64,000 nucleotides of DNA from Apoderus coryli (GCA_911728435.2 OU452212.1:254563-318562); one strand, 5' to 3'; positions 13,220-25,032 are shown, counted from the stretch's first letter. The notes: generated by a model from the letters alone, not told the origin. Numbers and translations are program-made.

Positions 13220-14798
13220 TATGGTAGTGGTTTTTTGTTTCGTGATTTTGCTACTTAATAGATTAAATCTGGAATAAACCAATAAACACAAACAAGAGTT
13301 TTATTAAATAGAATAGAATAAACAAAACTAATTGGACAATGAATAACAAGTTACTTATGCACTAAAACTTGAAATTTGAAACAGTTTATTGTTAGTAGCA
13401 GGTATTACTAAAAGTTACTAATTAGTCAATTTTAATTCAATTATTAGTAATAAAACTATAATGAGTATTTACTTAGTCACTTATTCTTGCAAATAATAAT
13501 GTAATTGAAGAGAGAGATAATAATGGACAATTCATTCACAGGTATTGTCAAACAGTTATTTAATACATCTGTCAATAAAATGCAATAAAATAATACATTA
13601 CTTACTCATTGTAAATCCATATATTAAAATAACTACTCTAATTCTTCTAATCAGGTGATATTAAAACATTTCTTTAATGAAAAACACACACAGAAGACAC
13701 CACATATTAATAATACATGATGTGTAAAAATTTTTCACAAAATATAAATATAAAACATTTAACACATACTGTGGCACGCAGAGTTATTATTCTTTTGGAT
13801 GAAATGTATAACTGTTATTGATATATTAATCTTAATTGTATTAAAACTAATATTAACAATGTGTTGTAATTATTAACTGTAAATTTAATAATTTCATTTA
13901 CCACCCACCGCCTCTCTAAGAAGCAACCATTTATTGGTTTGGTTGGTTACCTTTTACGTGTTTTTAGGGATATGTTTCTTCTCATAGATAAATGGTATAC
14001 CTTTAGATTGGTCACATTGCATAACTGTTGGATGCTGGAAATTAGCAACAGTAGTTGATTCTGCCAAATTTTAAAAATGTCTAAAATAAAAATACTCTTA
14101 TTATATAAAGCCGTTTGAATAAACTGTATAAAGATAAATTTATTTTGACTACTTGCTTCGGTAAGCATTCGGCGATTCAAATTTAAACATTTGTATCATG
14201 GCTGCTACCATTGTCTTTATAAAAGACAATGTTGCTACTATCTATCTGAGATTTTTGACGTTTGGCAATTTGACTCCTACTTACAAAGTGCAAACACTGT
14301 TGCCAACTTGGTAATTTCGTTACCAGATCTAGTAATTCCACCACGATTTTAGTAATTAGTAATATTTCTGGTAATAAAGACTTTAATCGCTTAATTCTCA
14401 TAACATGGTATTAGCAATCCGATGTGAACCAAATTTTTTATATCTATTCTAAAAGGACTCGGCGAACATAGTCTCGAACCCTAATATTAGTATTGCCCAA
14501 TTACTAGCTATTGATGCCTTTATTTATTATTGCATAATGAGCGTTTTTTTTTGTTCTGCGACATACAAAACACACAAAAAATCTTCAAAGTACAAAGAGA
14601 ATGAGATCTAGTAATAATCTGGTAATTTGGGTTTTACAATCTGGTAATATGGGCAACCAATTAGTTGGCAACACTGAGTGCAAATGACAAATGACACAGT
14701 CAACAAATGTCACAAGGCGTGGTATGTGCTCGTTTGAAGTGTTGTGATAATACTTAATACATTTTAACTAAATTCTAAATTATATATTCGGCGTAATC
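13220..14798. other. Divergent intergenic region between RhoGAPp190 and jub
   Basis: Should contain the promoters and 5' UTRs of both genes, which are transcribed away from each other. AT-rich, no coding frame recognised. A possible MITE lies at about 14285-14692. Confidence 0.5.
14285..14692. mobile_element. Candidate degenerate MITE upstream of jub
   Basis: The left motif TGCAAACACTGTTGCCAACT is mirrored at the right end by AGTTGGCAACACTGAGTGCA (14663-14682). Inner motifs (CCAGATCTAGTAAT and GAGATCTAGTAAT, TTACCAGAT and ATCTGGTAAT) recur in inverted order. Arms are short and imperfect and no target duplication is clear. Confidence 0.45.
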
Positions 14799-17700
14799 AT
14801 GAATAAAAATACTGTAGATTCCTTAGATCAATCGTATATACAAAAACTCCAAAACATGTCTTTAAAAGAACCGTTTAATGAATCGCGTTACGGCCGAGTG
14901 GCGCCCAAAGATCACAAAAATTCTCATTATCAAGACAAACAAAAGCAACTCGGTGCCATTGAGAGTTTGGTGTCTGACCCACAAAACAAAAACAACGATT
15001 ACACAATGTATGAACGATCAAACGTTATTACAAGTTCAAAATATGCCACGCCAAAACAAGTGGAAACTATAGCCAGTAAACATAAACACCAAGAGGAGAA
15101 TAATGTTTATGTACAAGTGGCGAAGCCCCAAGTACCACCTAATGCCAGTCCAACGCATTCCGTTGTTCCTAGTTCGTTAGTAAGTCAGAGGTCGAGCCTT
15201 GCCAGTAGTGCTGGTCCAGTTTACGAGAATATTGACTATTACGGTGGTAGGGCTGCCTCACATCAGAATTATTATCAAGTAAGTACAAGTGTTTAATTAA
15301 AGGTCATTCTATTAATAATCACAACCAATTTTTGAGGTGTATAATCGCAAAGCTCAGCCTCAAGTACCTACAGGTAGTCTTTGCAAACAATCATCTCGCA
15401 TAAGTAATCAGAATCAGCAAGAAAGCCATCCACCGTTGTACGAAAATGTACAACCAATCGCGCTTCGTACTGTCGGCACCGGTAAGGCTTTTGCTGGACC
15501 ACAAGTTGCCGGTCCCACATTACCGTATCCAACTCAAGCACAATATTCGCAAGAACTGAAACACGTTGCGTATCATTCGGTGCCGCTAACAAAGCCCCAA
15601 ACCGGTGTTAGTACCACTAATAATCAGGCTGCACCGCAGTCTCCCACATACAGTTCGTCAAATCAAATTGAATTTGAACGATCCATGACACAACAGCAAC
15701 TCGATGAATTGAACAGTAGCGATTATGTCTGTATGACAGGTAAGGACTAGGTATATGTCAGCTATAGACTCGTTTTGGAACGACGGTTTATTGCAGGAAA
15801 TGTTGGACAAACGCTTAGTACAAACACTCAGTTTCAAACGACAACAGCGAAGAGTTATGATCGTTCACCGGCAACTGGAATTGCATTGACTCCAACAAAA
15901 GCAGTGCCAGTGAAAAAGTCCCCAATGACCGGTTAGTGCTTCTAGTTTAATATAAATAATCCTCGTTAAATTAATTTGGTTTGTGGTTGTGTGAAAGTAG
16001 AGTCGCCCCAACACCAGTTAATCAAACGGCCATCGCCAGCCTCCAGTCCAACACCGAGCACGGCAAGCAGTGTGGGTAAATGGCGAATCAGCGGCAACAA
16101 AATCCTTTTGCCGTACATCGTGACCCCGCCTCGTCCACGAGGACCGTCAGAAGCGGAAAAGAAAATTGAGGAAATGACTAGACAAATCGAGGAGGAGATG
16201 GAACGGAATGAGGAGGAGGGAGAGTATTTCGGTAAGTTGGAATATTGTCCAACTCTTTTGGTATTATGTCGGTATTACAGGTATTTGTCATACGTGCGGT
16301 GACAAAGTCACCGGTGTGGGTAAAGCGTGCCAGGCAATGGGCAATCTGTATCACACCAATTGCTTCATTTGTTGCTCCTGCGGCAAGGCATTGCGAGGCA
16401 AGGCCTTCTACAATGTCCATGGTCGAGTTTATTGCGAAGAAGATTACCTAGTAAGCCCACAAGAAAATGATGTAGAAGTACCTATAATTTTTTTATTTTA
16501 TTTTTTATTTGAGTTGCGATTTAATTTGCTTGCATGATTATTGCATGGCTTTGATAAATTAACTGGACTTTGTGGGCAGAAATACTAATCCGTTTTTTAG
16601 AATGTTATGTTGACTACTAGCAAAATAGTGGGAAATTCAAAATGAAACATCTAATTTGAAAGTTTGCCATTAATAATGAAAAACTATATCGGGTACATGA
16701 TCTCCACGGCCCCTTTTGAAGAACCATACTCTTTCAATGACATTTTCGATCACATTTTAACAATAACTGGCCCGAAAAGTGCCACACGACGACAAAAAAT
16801 ACTTTTGGAACTGCTTCAGCAAAAGTTTCACAATTTTTGTAGTGAATTTTAATAATTTCGATGCTTTGTTGAAGTGTCTATCGCTCCATTATTATTAATG
16901 GCGTAGTCTTCACTTGTCATCTGTCAAAAAATGACAGATCTTATGTTGACAACTAGCAAAATAGTGGGAAATTCAAAATTAAACCTCTTTTGTATGAATA
17001 TTTTGTCGACCATTCAGTCCTAAAATACAAATCTTCGGTCAAAGATCTGGGAGTTTACCTGGACACTTCCTTGAGCTTTGTGGATCACATCAGGCACTCG
17101 ACTTCCAGGTCTCTGAAAGTGTTGGGCTTCATAAAGCGTTGCTCCGGTTGATTTCAGTAATGTGAATACTATTAGAATTTTGTTCACGACGCTCGTCAGA
17201 CCACATTTGGAGTACGCCTCGGCGGTTTGGACCCCGTCATACGGTTGCCATTCTGCCCGAGTTGAGAGCGTTCAGCGGCGTTTCCTTAGGTATGTTCACT
17301 TTAAGCTTGGTCGTCCGCATCCTATCGATCGAGCTTACGACATTGAGTGATCGCAGGGTCGTCAGAGATCTATTAATACTAATAAGCTTTTGAACCATAT
17401 GGTATCGTCTTGTTATTTGTTGTCCAATATTCATTTTCATGTACCGTCTAGGAACAATAGATACTCTCACCTTTTCCATGAGGAATTTCACCGTACAAAT
17501 TAATAATTTTGTCCCTAGAGTGACCAGGATGGCGAATTCTTGCTTAAGCGTTGATTTCTTTGCGCCTGTAGGTGAATTTATTCGCCGTTTGAAATGTGAG
17601 CGTCGTGACGGCAGTTTTGCGTAAGACGATCGATGCCTGTTGCGTTGACGATCATGGTTTTCCTTTTATTCCTGGCGTGGGTCAAGATTATTGCTGGCCT

Positions 17701-19214
17701 TTGCCGACGATATTGACGTAGTGGGTAATACGGTATTGACTGTGAAAGACCTCTTTTCGAGGGTAGAAACACAAGCTGAGCAAGTGGGACTCAGAATAAA
17801 CGAGGACAAAACCAAGTATATGCACACCAGTAGAACAGGACGTAGAGATAGGGTGGGCCAAAATGTTACTACAATTTCGAGAGGGTCGCCACCTTTAAGT
17901 ATTTGGGAGCCACAATTACACAAGATAACAACCTGAGAGAGGAAATTAAAGTCCGAATTCAAAGTGGAAACAAATGTCTCTATGCGCTAAAGTCAGTACT
18001 AGCATCGAAGAACATCTCGCGAAGAACAAAAATTACAGTTTATAAGACCATTATACGACCGACTGTTATGTATGCTAGCGAAACTTTGACCCTGACCAAA
18101 GACAACGAACGAAAATTGCGAATCTTTGAGAGGAAGGTTCTGCGAAAGATTTTTTGAACCACTGCGAAGCCCAGAAACACAACAGTATCGAATAAGAACC
18201 AACCAAGAAATAGCAGAATTATACAAGGATCCAGATAAAGATAAGAAGACTGCAATGGGCGGGTCACGTACAAAGACAGCCTGACACACGGATGATAAAA
18301 TTGGCTTGGGAGGGAGTACCAGTGGGACGAAGACTTTTGGGGCGCCCCCGAATGAGATGGCGGGACAACATCAAAACGGACCTAAGGACCATTGGGATAG
18401 AGTACGACCCAGCATTGATGGAAAATCGACAACAATGGAGGCGAATAGTACTGTCGGTCAAGACCCACCCCGGGTTGTAGAGCCATGGAGTAGTAGTAGT
18501 AGTGGGTCTTGCGAATAGCTTTAGTATAACTTGAATTATGTTTAAATTGTTTACTTATTGTGTAATTTAAAGTTTCTTTGGGTTGAATTTGTGTAGTATT
18601 GCATGGAATTATATTTGTTATATTATATTGTATGCTGTATAAATGGACTTTGTCCGTGAATAAATAAATAAATAAATAAATTTCAGTATGCCGGATTCCA
18701 ACAAACTGCAGAAAAGTGTGCCATTTGTGGTCATCTCATCATGGAAATGGTAAGATTTGCATTGTTGGTGTTGGAATTCTTATTACTTTGCCATGTGTTT
18801 TGATAGATATTACAGGCAATGGGGAAATCGTACCACCCTGGTTGCTTCCGGTGTTGTATTTGCAATGAATGCTTGGATGGAGTACCATTTACCGTTGATA
18901 CTGATAATAAAATCTACTGCGTAAACGATTACCACAGAATGTTCGCTCCAAGGTGTGCAGCCTGTGGCAAAGGTATTACGCCAGTTGAGGGTACCGAGGA
19001 GACTGTCCGTGTGGTGTCGATGGACAAAAACTTCCATGTGGATTGTTATGTATGCAGCGAATGCGGCATGCAGCTAACAGACGAACCGGATAAACGCTGT
19101 TATCCGTTGGAAGGGAAGTTGATGTGTCGCAACTGTCATATCCAGTTTTTGCAACACTCACCATCAACCAGACAGTTAGAGTCTGTCTCTGCTACCTATC
19201 AATATACCGGGTGA
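14799..19214 (+). CDS. jub: Ajuba LIM protein
   Basis: Seven exons: 14799-15278, 15337-15739, 15797-15931, 15998-16231, 16281-16450, 18687-18749 and 18807-19214, giving 470 residues. The first ~255 residues are a low-complexity Ser/Pro/Gln-rich pre-LIM region with tyrosine motifs ([15 protein letters not shown]). Three LIM zinc-binding domains follow. LIM1 is encoded by exon 5 (CHTCGDKV to CEEDYL), LIM2 by exons 6-7 ([11 protein letters not shown], then [12 protein letters not shown]) and LIM3 ends the protein ([18 protein letters not shown], then [11 protein letters not shown]). The short YQYTG tail is also typical of Drosophila jub. Ajuba scaffolds at adherens junctions, binds alpha-catenin and inhibits Warts, raising Yorkie activity in Hippo signalling. 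The pre-LIM region is shorter than I recall for flies. Intron 5 (2.2 kb) is swollen by nested retroelements; the other introns are 49-66 bp. Confidence 0.95.
16609..16985. repeat. Direct repeat pair in jub intron 5
   Basis: A ~40-bp motif (ATGTTGAC, then AGCAAAATAGTGGGAAATTC) occurs at about 16609-16647 and again at about 16941-16982, about 330 bp apart. The sequence between has no recognised gene. It may be a duplicated end of an unidentified element. Confidence 0.5.
16985..17690 (+). mobile_element. Jockey-type non-LTR remnant in jub intron 5
   Basis: Broken frames encode the 3' part of a reverse transcriptase: [18 protein letters not shown] (about 17038-17090), [18 protein letters not shown] (about 17190-17245), [17 protein letters not shown] and, in other frames, [19 protein letters not shown] (about 17430-17490). 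Multiple stops and frameshifts. The 5' end and catalytic FADD box are missing. Its 3' UTR probably resumes at 18504-18680 after another element. Confidence 0.8.
17690..18503 (+). mobile_element. RTE-like non-LTR fragment nested in jub intron 5
   Basis: Starts inside the reverse transcriptase at [14 protein letters not shown]. It continues with [16 protein letters not shown] sequence, [19 protein letters not shown] and the C-terminal tail ([20 protein letters not shown], about 18331-18390). It ends at 18485-18503 in a (TAG)n run, a tail type common for RTE-like elements. Several frameshifts. It lies within what seems to be the older jockey-type copy. Confidence 0.8.
18504..18680 (+). mobile_element. 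Retroelement 3' tail ending in (AATA)n next to a jub splice acceptor
   Basis: A/T-rich non-coding tail ending in (AATA)n at about 18659-18680. Probably the 3' UTR of the jockey-type remnant at 16985-17690. The tetranucleotide tail directly adjoins TTTCAG, the acceptor of jub exon 6 at 18687. Confidence 0.6.
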
Positions 19215-19289
19215 ACTTTGTGACTGACTAATTAACACGTACGACAACTACCGTTATATAGCGACGGCTATTTCTCTTCTTCGGTTTCC

Positions 19290-19295
19290 AATAAA
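19290..19295 (+). promoter_or_regulatory. Polyadenylation signal of jub
   Basis: AATAAA 76 nt after the jub stop codon. Confidence 0.7.
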
Positions 19296-19564
19296 AATTC
19301 ACTTTTTCAGTATTACTTAGTTGACTAATTGCAGTACTTTCAGTTCTGTGATAAATAAACAGTGTATCCGTCTGTTAAATTGGATGGAAATATTGAAGAA
19401 ATGTGGATTACATTAGACGAGATTTCTCTTGTATTTCATGTGCAATTGTTCATGTAATTTTTACTTTACATTTACTGTTATATTTTTGTATTCTTTAGAT
19501 TATATTTTTTTATATTTTGTATGGTATAAGTTTAAACCCTATTAAAAGTTCACTTTTTTATACT

Positions 19565-20795
19565 GAAGTTTTCATTATTATTCTGACCGCGAGCAATTTG
19601 TCGAATTCAGGGATTTTCGATCTTTATCTTTTACTCCTACCAGTGGTGCACCTCAGGGAAGCAATCTAGCTCCACTCTTATTTGTCATCTATGTAAACGA
19701 CATTGCTGCTGAAGTCTCTAGCGACTATCTTTTGTTCGCCGATGATTTGAAATTGTATAGACCAATTGCTACCGAGGACGACTGCATATGCTTGCAACGG
19801 GATCTCGGTGAACTTGAGGAATGGTGCATTAGGAACAGGCTTCTGCTCAACGTCAGTAAGTGCAAACTCATGTCATTTACCAGACGACAGAGTGTAATTA
19901 GTTTCAATTATACGCTGAATGGTGTTGTTCTTGAATCTTGTGAGTCAATAAAGGACTTGGGAGTGATCATGGATAGTGAAATGACGTTTGATACTCATAT
20001 TGACTCTATTTCACAAAGCGCGATCCGAATGATGGGTTTTATTCTCCGCTCAACTACTGATTTTCAGGATATTGACTGTCTGCTTCAGCTGTAGGTGAGT
20101 TTTGTCCGCTCTAGATTGGAATATGTCTGTTTTATATGGTCTCCTTTATACCAGGTACACATACATAATAAATTGGAGCGTATTCAAAGAAAATTTTTAA
20201 AAAATTTTAGCTTTTAAGATCGATGGATGTTTCCCAGTCAGGGGCATTGACCATAATATATTGTTAAACAGATTTAATGTTAATTCATTGGTTTTTCGTA
20301 GAGATTCGGCTGGTCAAATATTCCTGTTTAAGCTTATAAATGGCATAATTGACTCCCCTCGGCTTCTGGAACAACTGCCCTTTAATTTACCGCAATTCTT
20401 TTCTCAAACGATGAATTTATTTAGAGTGCCGCGTTTCAACACCAATTATGCATCGAGATCACCTCTTTACCGAGCATGCCGATCGTCTTAATATACATCG
20501 ATCTGTACATTACTTTGACGGGTCACTGTGGTCTTTTCGCGCTGGTTTGTATCGGTACTTGAGCACCCTGGACATGTAGAGCGTATGGTGAGTTTGTTGT
20601 ATGGTGATTTTGTTGAATTGTTGTTAACTTTATATTTCTTTACGGTGTATTTTTCTGAGCTTATTCTTTTTCGATAATTTTTATCAATTATTTAGTTTAC
20701 TATTGAGATAATATCCATTGTCTAGTACTTAGAATTGTCTTGTTATTGGGTCTTGACCTGTTAGACAATAAAGTATTTATTTATTTATTATTCAT
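19565..20795 (+). mobile_element. Jockey-type non-LTR remnant, copy 1
   Basis: Frames in order: SGAPQGSNLAPLLFVIYVND (RT motif), LLFADDLKLYRP (catalytic FADD box, about 19730), IKDLGVIMDSEMTF, then after a stop at 20092 RSRLEYVCFIWSPLYQVHIH, and IFLFKLINGIIDSPRLLEQL (about 20322-20380). It ends near 20795 with TTAGACAATAAAGTATTT and an (ATTT)n tail. 5'-truncated and frameshifted. The same 3' tail motif occurs at 23240-23255 and inside the P-like elements. Confidence 0.85.
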
Positions 20796-20825
20796 TCAAT
20801 TTCTATCCTATCTAATTTCTCTAAA

Positions 20826-23262
20826 GTGTTTGAGATTGCACTACATAATAAGCTGTTCAACCAGGTGAAGGCTAAGTTGGTCTGGCAACAACATGGATTT
20901 TTTCAGAAGCACTCCACTGTAAGCAATTTAGTGACTTTCTTACAGGATGTATATCCCGCTGTTGGTCGGGGTTTTCAGGTCGACGCAATCTACACAGATT
21001 TTTCTAAAGCCTTCGACAAGATCGATCATTCTTTGATGCAGCAACGCATGAATGACATTGGCTTCAGCAGGAAATTAATTGCATTTTTTGGGTCATATTT
21101 AACGACTCGTCAGCAGTTCGTTGAATATAATGGCTATCGGTCTGATTGCTTCTTTGTGGCTAGTAGAGTCCCACAGGGTAGTACCTTGGCTCCTTTACTG
21201 TTTGCTATCTTTGTGAACAGTATTGGTGATAATTTCTCAAGTCAGCACTTGCTTTGTGCGGATGATTTGAAGTTGTACGGTGTGCCGATGATTGTGATCG
21301 TTTGCAAAGAGACCTACATATGCTGTCTGTATGGTGTGACCTAAGCAAGCTTCCCTTAAATGCTAATAAATGTAAATCCATAACGTTTACAAAACGCCTT
21401 ACACCTGTGATGCACAACTACATACTTAATGGAATCGCGTTGGAGAGATGTAATGTCATTAAGGACCTCGGGATTTATGTTGACAGTGAATTGACTTTTA
21501 ATGACCATGTCTCACATGCTTCGGCGGCTGCACTCAGGATGCTGGGATTCATTTTCCGACAAACAAAGAATTTTAATAATATAGACTGCCTTAAAATGCT
21601 ATATTTTGCTTATGTACGGTCCAAATTGGAATATGCCTCAATTATTTGGTCGCCTATGTCACAGTATAATAAATAATACAGTATTCTGACTTTCACGTTT
21701 GCAAGCCGTCCTGCGCATATCGTCGCGCATGCCGCCATTATGGGTTACAACGTCAAAATAATCGCATAGACGTAGTACAGTTCACTCCTGTGTTCAATAT
21801 ATAGTTCATTGTCGGCGTGTACGAGATAAATAAATATTGTGTTTAAATCTAATTCTGTGTTTTGCGTTTTTGGTATAGTGTTCGTGAGAATTAAAAGGAT
21901 TTTATTTTTATTAACGTGTCTTGGGATTCATACAATGAATAATCACGGAGGACATGTGTGTGTTGCAAAATATTTCCCTTCAAAGCAGCCTCACCAAAAG
22001 TAGCCTACCGTCTATTCTCAATATTTAACTGTATGTTAAAACACATATTTTACAATTGCTTATCATCGGAGGAGATACGTACGAACTTTTACTCATTTTC
22101 GTTGAAGATTACAGTGAATAAGGGCTATCACGTTTTATATTAGTTAAAAATAGCCACTCTAATTGACTTAAAAAATATTAAATAAAGCGTTTACTATAAC
22201 TTAACAAAATAAAAAAAAAAATTGTTATATTAAAAAAAACAATAACCCATGGAGACTTCAGCTTTTCGAATTATCGACCATTACAGAAAAAAAAATAGAT
22301 ATATCAATTCAACAAACAAAAGAAAAGTGAAATTTAGGTTAAGTTAGGAAGCACTGCTTCAACTTTTGTAAAAATGTCTTTTTTTACTAATAAAATCTTT
22401 ATTATTGTTGTGTTTATTATTATTGTAATTAAAAATCACCCAATCATGTCAACATTTAACTGATAATACCACTCAAGGTTGTTTTCAATCACTATGACAC
22501 ACCACACATATTTCTGAAATTGACAACGATATTATTATGTACTTAAATATTTTTACAAAATTAAAAATACAGTACTGTGGTTAGAAACCAAAAACTATAA
22601 TTATTCTTAGTCAGGACCTGACTTGTAACCCAAAATGGCGGCATCTTACGTCACAGTTTTTTTCAAAGTGCGAACGTGGAGTCGGAATGCTGTACTTATT
22701 AATGCTGTGCCTATGTATCATGTCCATATAGAGAGGCTTGAGAACATCCAACGCAAATTCTTAAAATATCTGTCATTTAAGCTTGATGGATGTTTTCCAT
22801 CTCGCGGCTGTAGTCACGGTTTGTTGCTGAACAGATTTCAGTTTCAACTATTGTCCGAGCGGCGCATTTATGTTTCTCAAATATTTATCTTCAAATTAAT
22901 AAACGGTTTGCTGGACTGTCCTCGGCTGCTTCATCAGATTGGGTTTCGTGTTCCCCGCTTACACGCAAGAGCTTCTGATATATTTTGGGTGCCCCAGGTT
23001 CACGCAAACTATGAAACTAAGGCGCCCCTTTTTCGGGCTTGCAACTACTGCAATCCTCTGACTATCCATGAGAATATTAATTACTTTAATGCATCACTCA
23101 ATTCATTTAAGCGTGACCTGCGCGGGTAGTTACAGGCTAATGAAATTGATATTATTTAGGTAGTTATTTGAGTGACCATTTTATTTTATACCTTTGTTAC
23201 TTTTATTAGTTTTATTGTCTTGTAATTCGGTAGTTATACCTGTTAGACAATAAAGAGATTAT
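20826..23262 (+). mobile_element. Jockey-type non-LTR remnant, copy 2, split by a TIR element
   Basis: Belongs to the same family as 19565-20795 but retains more of the RT: HGFFQKHSTVSNLVTFLQD, YTDFSKAFDKIDH (about 20994-21030), RVPQGSTLAPLLFAIFV and a mutated catalytic box, CADDLKLYG. A frameshift near 21290-21300 moves reading to the next frame, which ends at IIWSPMSQ at 21660. There a DNA element is inserted. The retroelement resumes at 22710 with YHVHIERLENIQRKFLKYL and runs to RDLRG at 23128, then a tail ending near 23255 in TTAGACAATAAAG. The two halves align across the insertion, so it was one copy before. Confidence 0.88.
21660..22709. mobile_element. TIR DNA element inserted in a retroelement, copy 1
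   Basis: Begins CACAGTATAATAAATAATAC and ends GTACTTATTAATGCTGTG. The subterminal sequence is also inverted (ATTCTGACTTTCACG against CGTGGAGTCGGAAT, and GCCGCCATTATGGGTTACAA against TTGTAACCCAAAATGGCGGC). It is flanked by CCTATGT on both sides (21653-21659 and 22710-22716). It splits a reverse-transcriptase frame that continues after it. No complete transposase frame; internal open frames are short. A 7- or 8-bp duplication fits P-like or hAT-like elements, so the superfamily is undecided. Confidence 0.85.
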
Positions 23263-23301
23263 TATTGGGTAAAATAAAAATGCTTGGATACTCTTAAAAC
23301 A

Positions 23302-23307
23302 TTTATT
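23302..23307 (-). promoter_or_regulatory. Polyadenylation signal of NDUFAF6
   Basis: AATAAA on the minus strand only 4 nt after the NDUFAF6 stop. The gene's 3' UTR must be very short, because a retroelement tail ends about 40 bp further on. Confidence 0.6.
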
Positions 23308-23311
23308 AACT

Positions 23312-24416
23312 TCAATAAATATTTCTAAAGTTATTCCACCACAAGTTCGGTAATAACTTCCACGGTCTTTGCTGCAAATACGGATGGAAAACATCGTAAT
23401 TAACACGTTCTAACCTGTTCAAATAGCTAGAGACACATTCAGCTGGTAGTAATGCCGCTCTACAAGCTTTTGGTACGTTTGCCTGAAGACTTTTAGCTTT
23501 CTCTACATGTTGATGTGCTTTAGAAGCAACCTCAAACACAGCTTCAGTTAAATGTTCACTATTTCTACCTCTAAACACCTCCTCTTGACTCAAATTATTT
23601 TTAATAAGAACATCTTGTGGTATTGAAAGAAAGTTTAGTTGTTTTGCCGATGGTATCGTCCTGGAATTCATTTACAGAAATAGGGAGTAAAAATTATTTT
23701 CTAACGTTGATTGTATTACTTAATTAGCTGGACGATTCCTTGCGCTTTTCCTAGATGAGATGCAGCATGGTCTGCATGTACATGTCTTACACCACAACCT
23801 TCCAGAATCAGGTAATACACGTTAGAGACTGACTGTTCAGCATACTTTTCGAGATCGTCAAGCGTTGTAAACCTACTTAATGCAATATATTCTTGTCGAC
23901 ATTTCACTAAATTATTCAAATATCGTTTACTCAATTTGGTCTGAGTCAAAACCTACGAAATCTGTTATATTTTCTCTGAATGAAAATAAATCGTTACTGT
24001 TTATTTTAAATGTATCTTAAACTTACTTTGTATAGTTCTATCGCAACGGGATGGTTCGGTACAGCTTTCGCATTGTTTCCATAACATTTATCAATAGTCT
24101 CTTCCCAAAATTTTAACCGCATCAGTCCTATATTTGATTGAGATACTTGTTGCGCTACTCTAGACACTTCTATATTAAAGCTTCGTATTGCAATCGCGCA
24201 GTTTCGTGATTGTGAATTTTTCATCAGTATAGTGCAAATAAAATTCTCATAATCGTGTTTTCTGTTAAAATGAATGCATTAAAACTACATTTTATCCATT
24301 TTGAAAACAAACCTTATTAAATCAAGACAGTATTCTGAAGAGGATTGGGTACTTTTATATCGACAGTAGTTAGTTAAATTTTTTAAAAATGAACGTTTAG
24401 TCAACGTACAATTCAT
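23312..24416 (-). CDS. NDUFAF6: NADH dehydrogenase (complex I) assembly factor 6
   Basis: Four exons: 24416-24313, 24261-24027, 23952-23720 and 23660-23312, joined in phase to 306 residues, close to the family size (~330). The fold is that of squalene/phytoene synthases, recognisable from YCLDLIRKHDYENF near the N-terminus, SNIGLMRLKFWEETID, LEKYAEQSVSNVYYLILE, and DHAASHLGKAQGIVQLI. A C-terminal segment with VFEVASKAHQHVEKA and VNYDVFHPYLQQRP ends it. The first ~20 residues (Lys/Arg/Ser/Thr-rich, no acidic residues) look like a mitochondrial presequence. The protein is needed in mitochondria for biogenesis of the ND1 module of complex I (fly orthologue sicily). It diverges from BOLA3, 307 bp between start codons, so the two may share a promoter region. 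Confidence 0.93.
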
Positions 24417-24723
24417 TGTTTTATGAATAAATTTTAACCATAGAATAATTTTTTAATTTTAACTATTTTTTCTTAAATAGGATGAAAATATAAGTTAGGT
24501 TAAGTATGCTCTTTCTTCTTTATTGGCCGCAGGTACCGGAGCTATTTGGCCAAAGTTAGGTTAACAACATATTCGTTTCTGTTGACAGGTCTTATTGCGA
24601 ATGTTGCTAAATTTGGTGTGCTAAAATCAAATGAGTCAAATAATTTCATCACATCAGTTCAAGGAAACTCACCAAATTTGTAATGTGAGTTATGTAAAAA
24701 TTAAATGTCTAAATTATCTTACA

Positions 24724-25032
24724 ATGTTTTTTAATCGTATGTTATTAAAACAGCCATTAATGCTAATTAAATCAAATTATAATTACTGCAAGAAATCAAT
24801 AACAGTAACCGAAAGTATGATTGTAGCAAGTTTAAAAAGTAAATTTCCTAATGCGAATGTATTAGTAGAAGACACTTCCGGTGGATGTGGTGCTATGTTT
24901 AATATCACAGTCGAATGTAATAATTTTAAAGGATTATCCATTATAAAACAACATCGTTTAGTTTATGAAGCTTTGAACGCGGAAATAAAAAATATACATG
25001 GACTACATTTGGAGACAAAAGTGCCTGATTAA
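24724..25032 (+). CDS. BOLA3: BolA-like protein 3 (mitochondrial)
   Basis: A single exon of 102 residues from the second in-frame ATG (human BOLA3 has 107). An upstream in-frame ATG at 24631 would add 31 residues. I prefer 24724 because it gives the family length and starts with a basic, hydrophobic mitochondrial presequence (about 30 residues, no acidic ones). The BolA fold follows, with the conserved GGCGAMF motif and the QHRLVYEAL segment carrying the histidine thought to help ligate Fe-S clusters with glutaredoxin 5. In mitochondria BOLA3 helps pass 4Fe-4S clusters to lipoate synthase and complex I/II targets. NDUFAF6 and NFS1 in this window act in related processes. Confidence 0.92.
   Translation: MFFNRMLLKQPLMLIKSNYNYCKKSITVTESMIVASLKSKFPNANVLVEDTSGGCGAMFNITVECNNFKGLSIIKQHRLVYEALNAEIKNIHGLHLETKVPD

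Noticed and set aside
24631..24723. Upstream start for BOLA3
   Set aside because: It would add 31 residues with acidic/His content ahead of a good mitochondrial presequence; the second ATG gives the family length. Not excluded.
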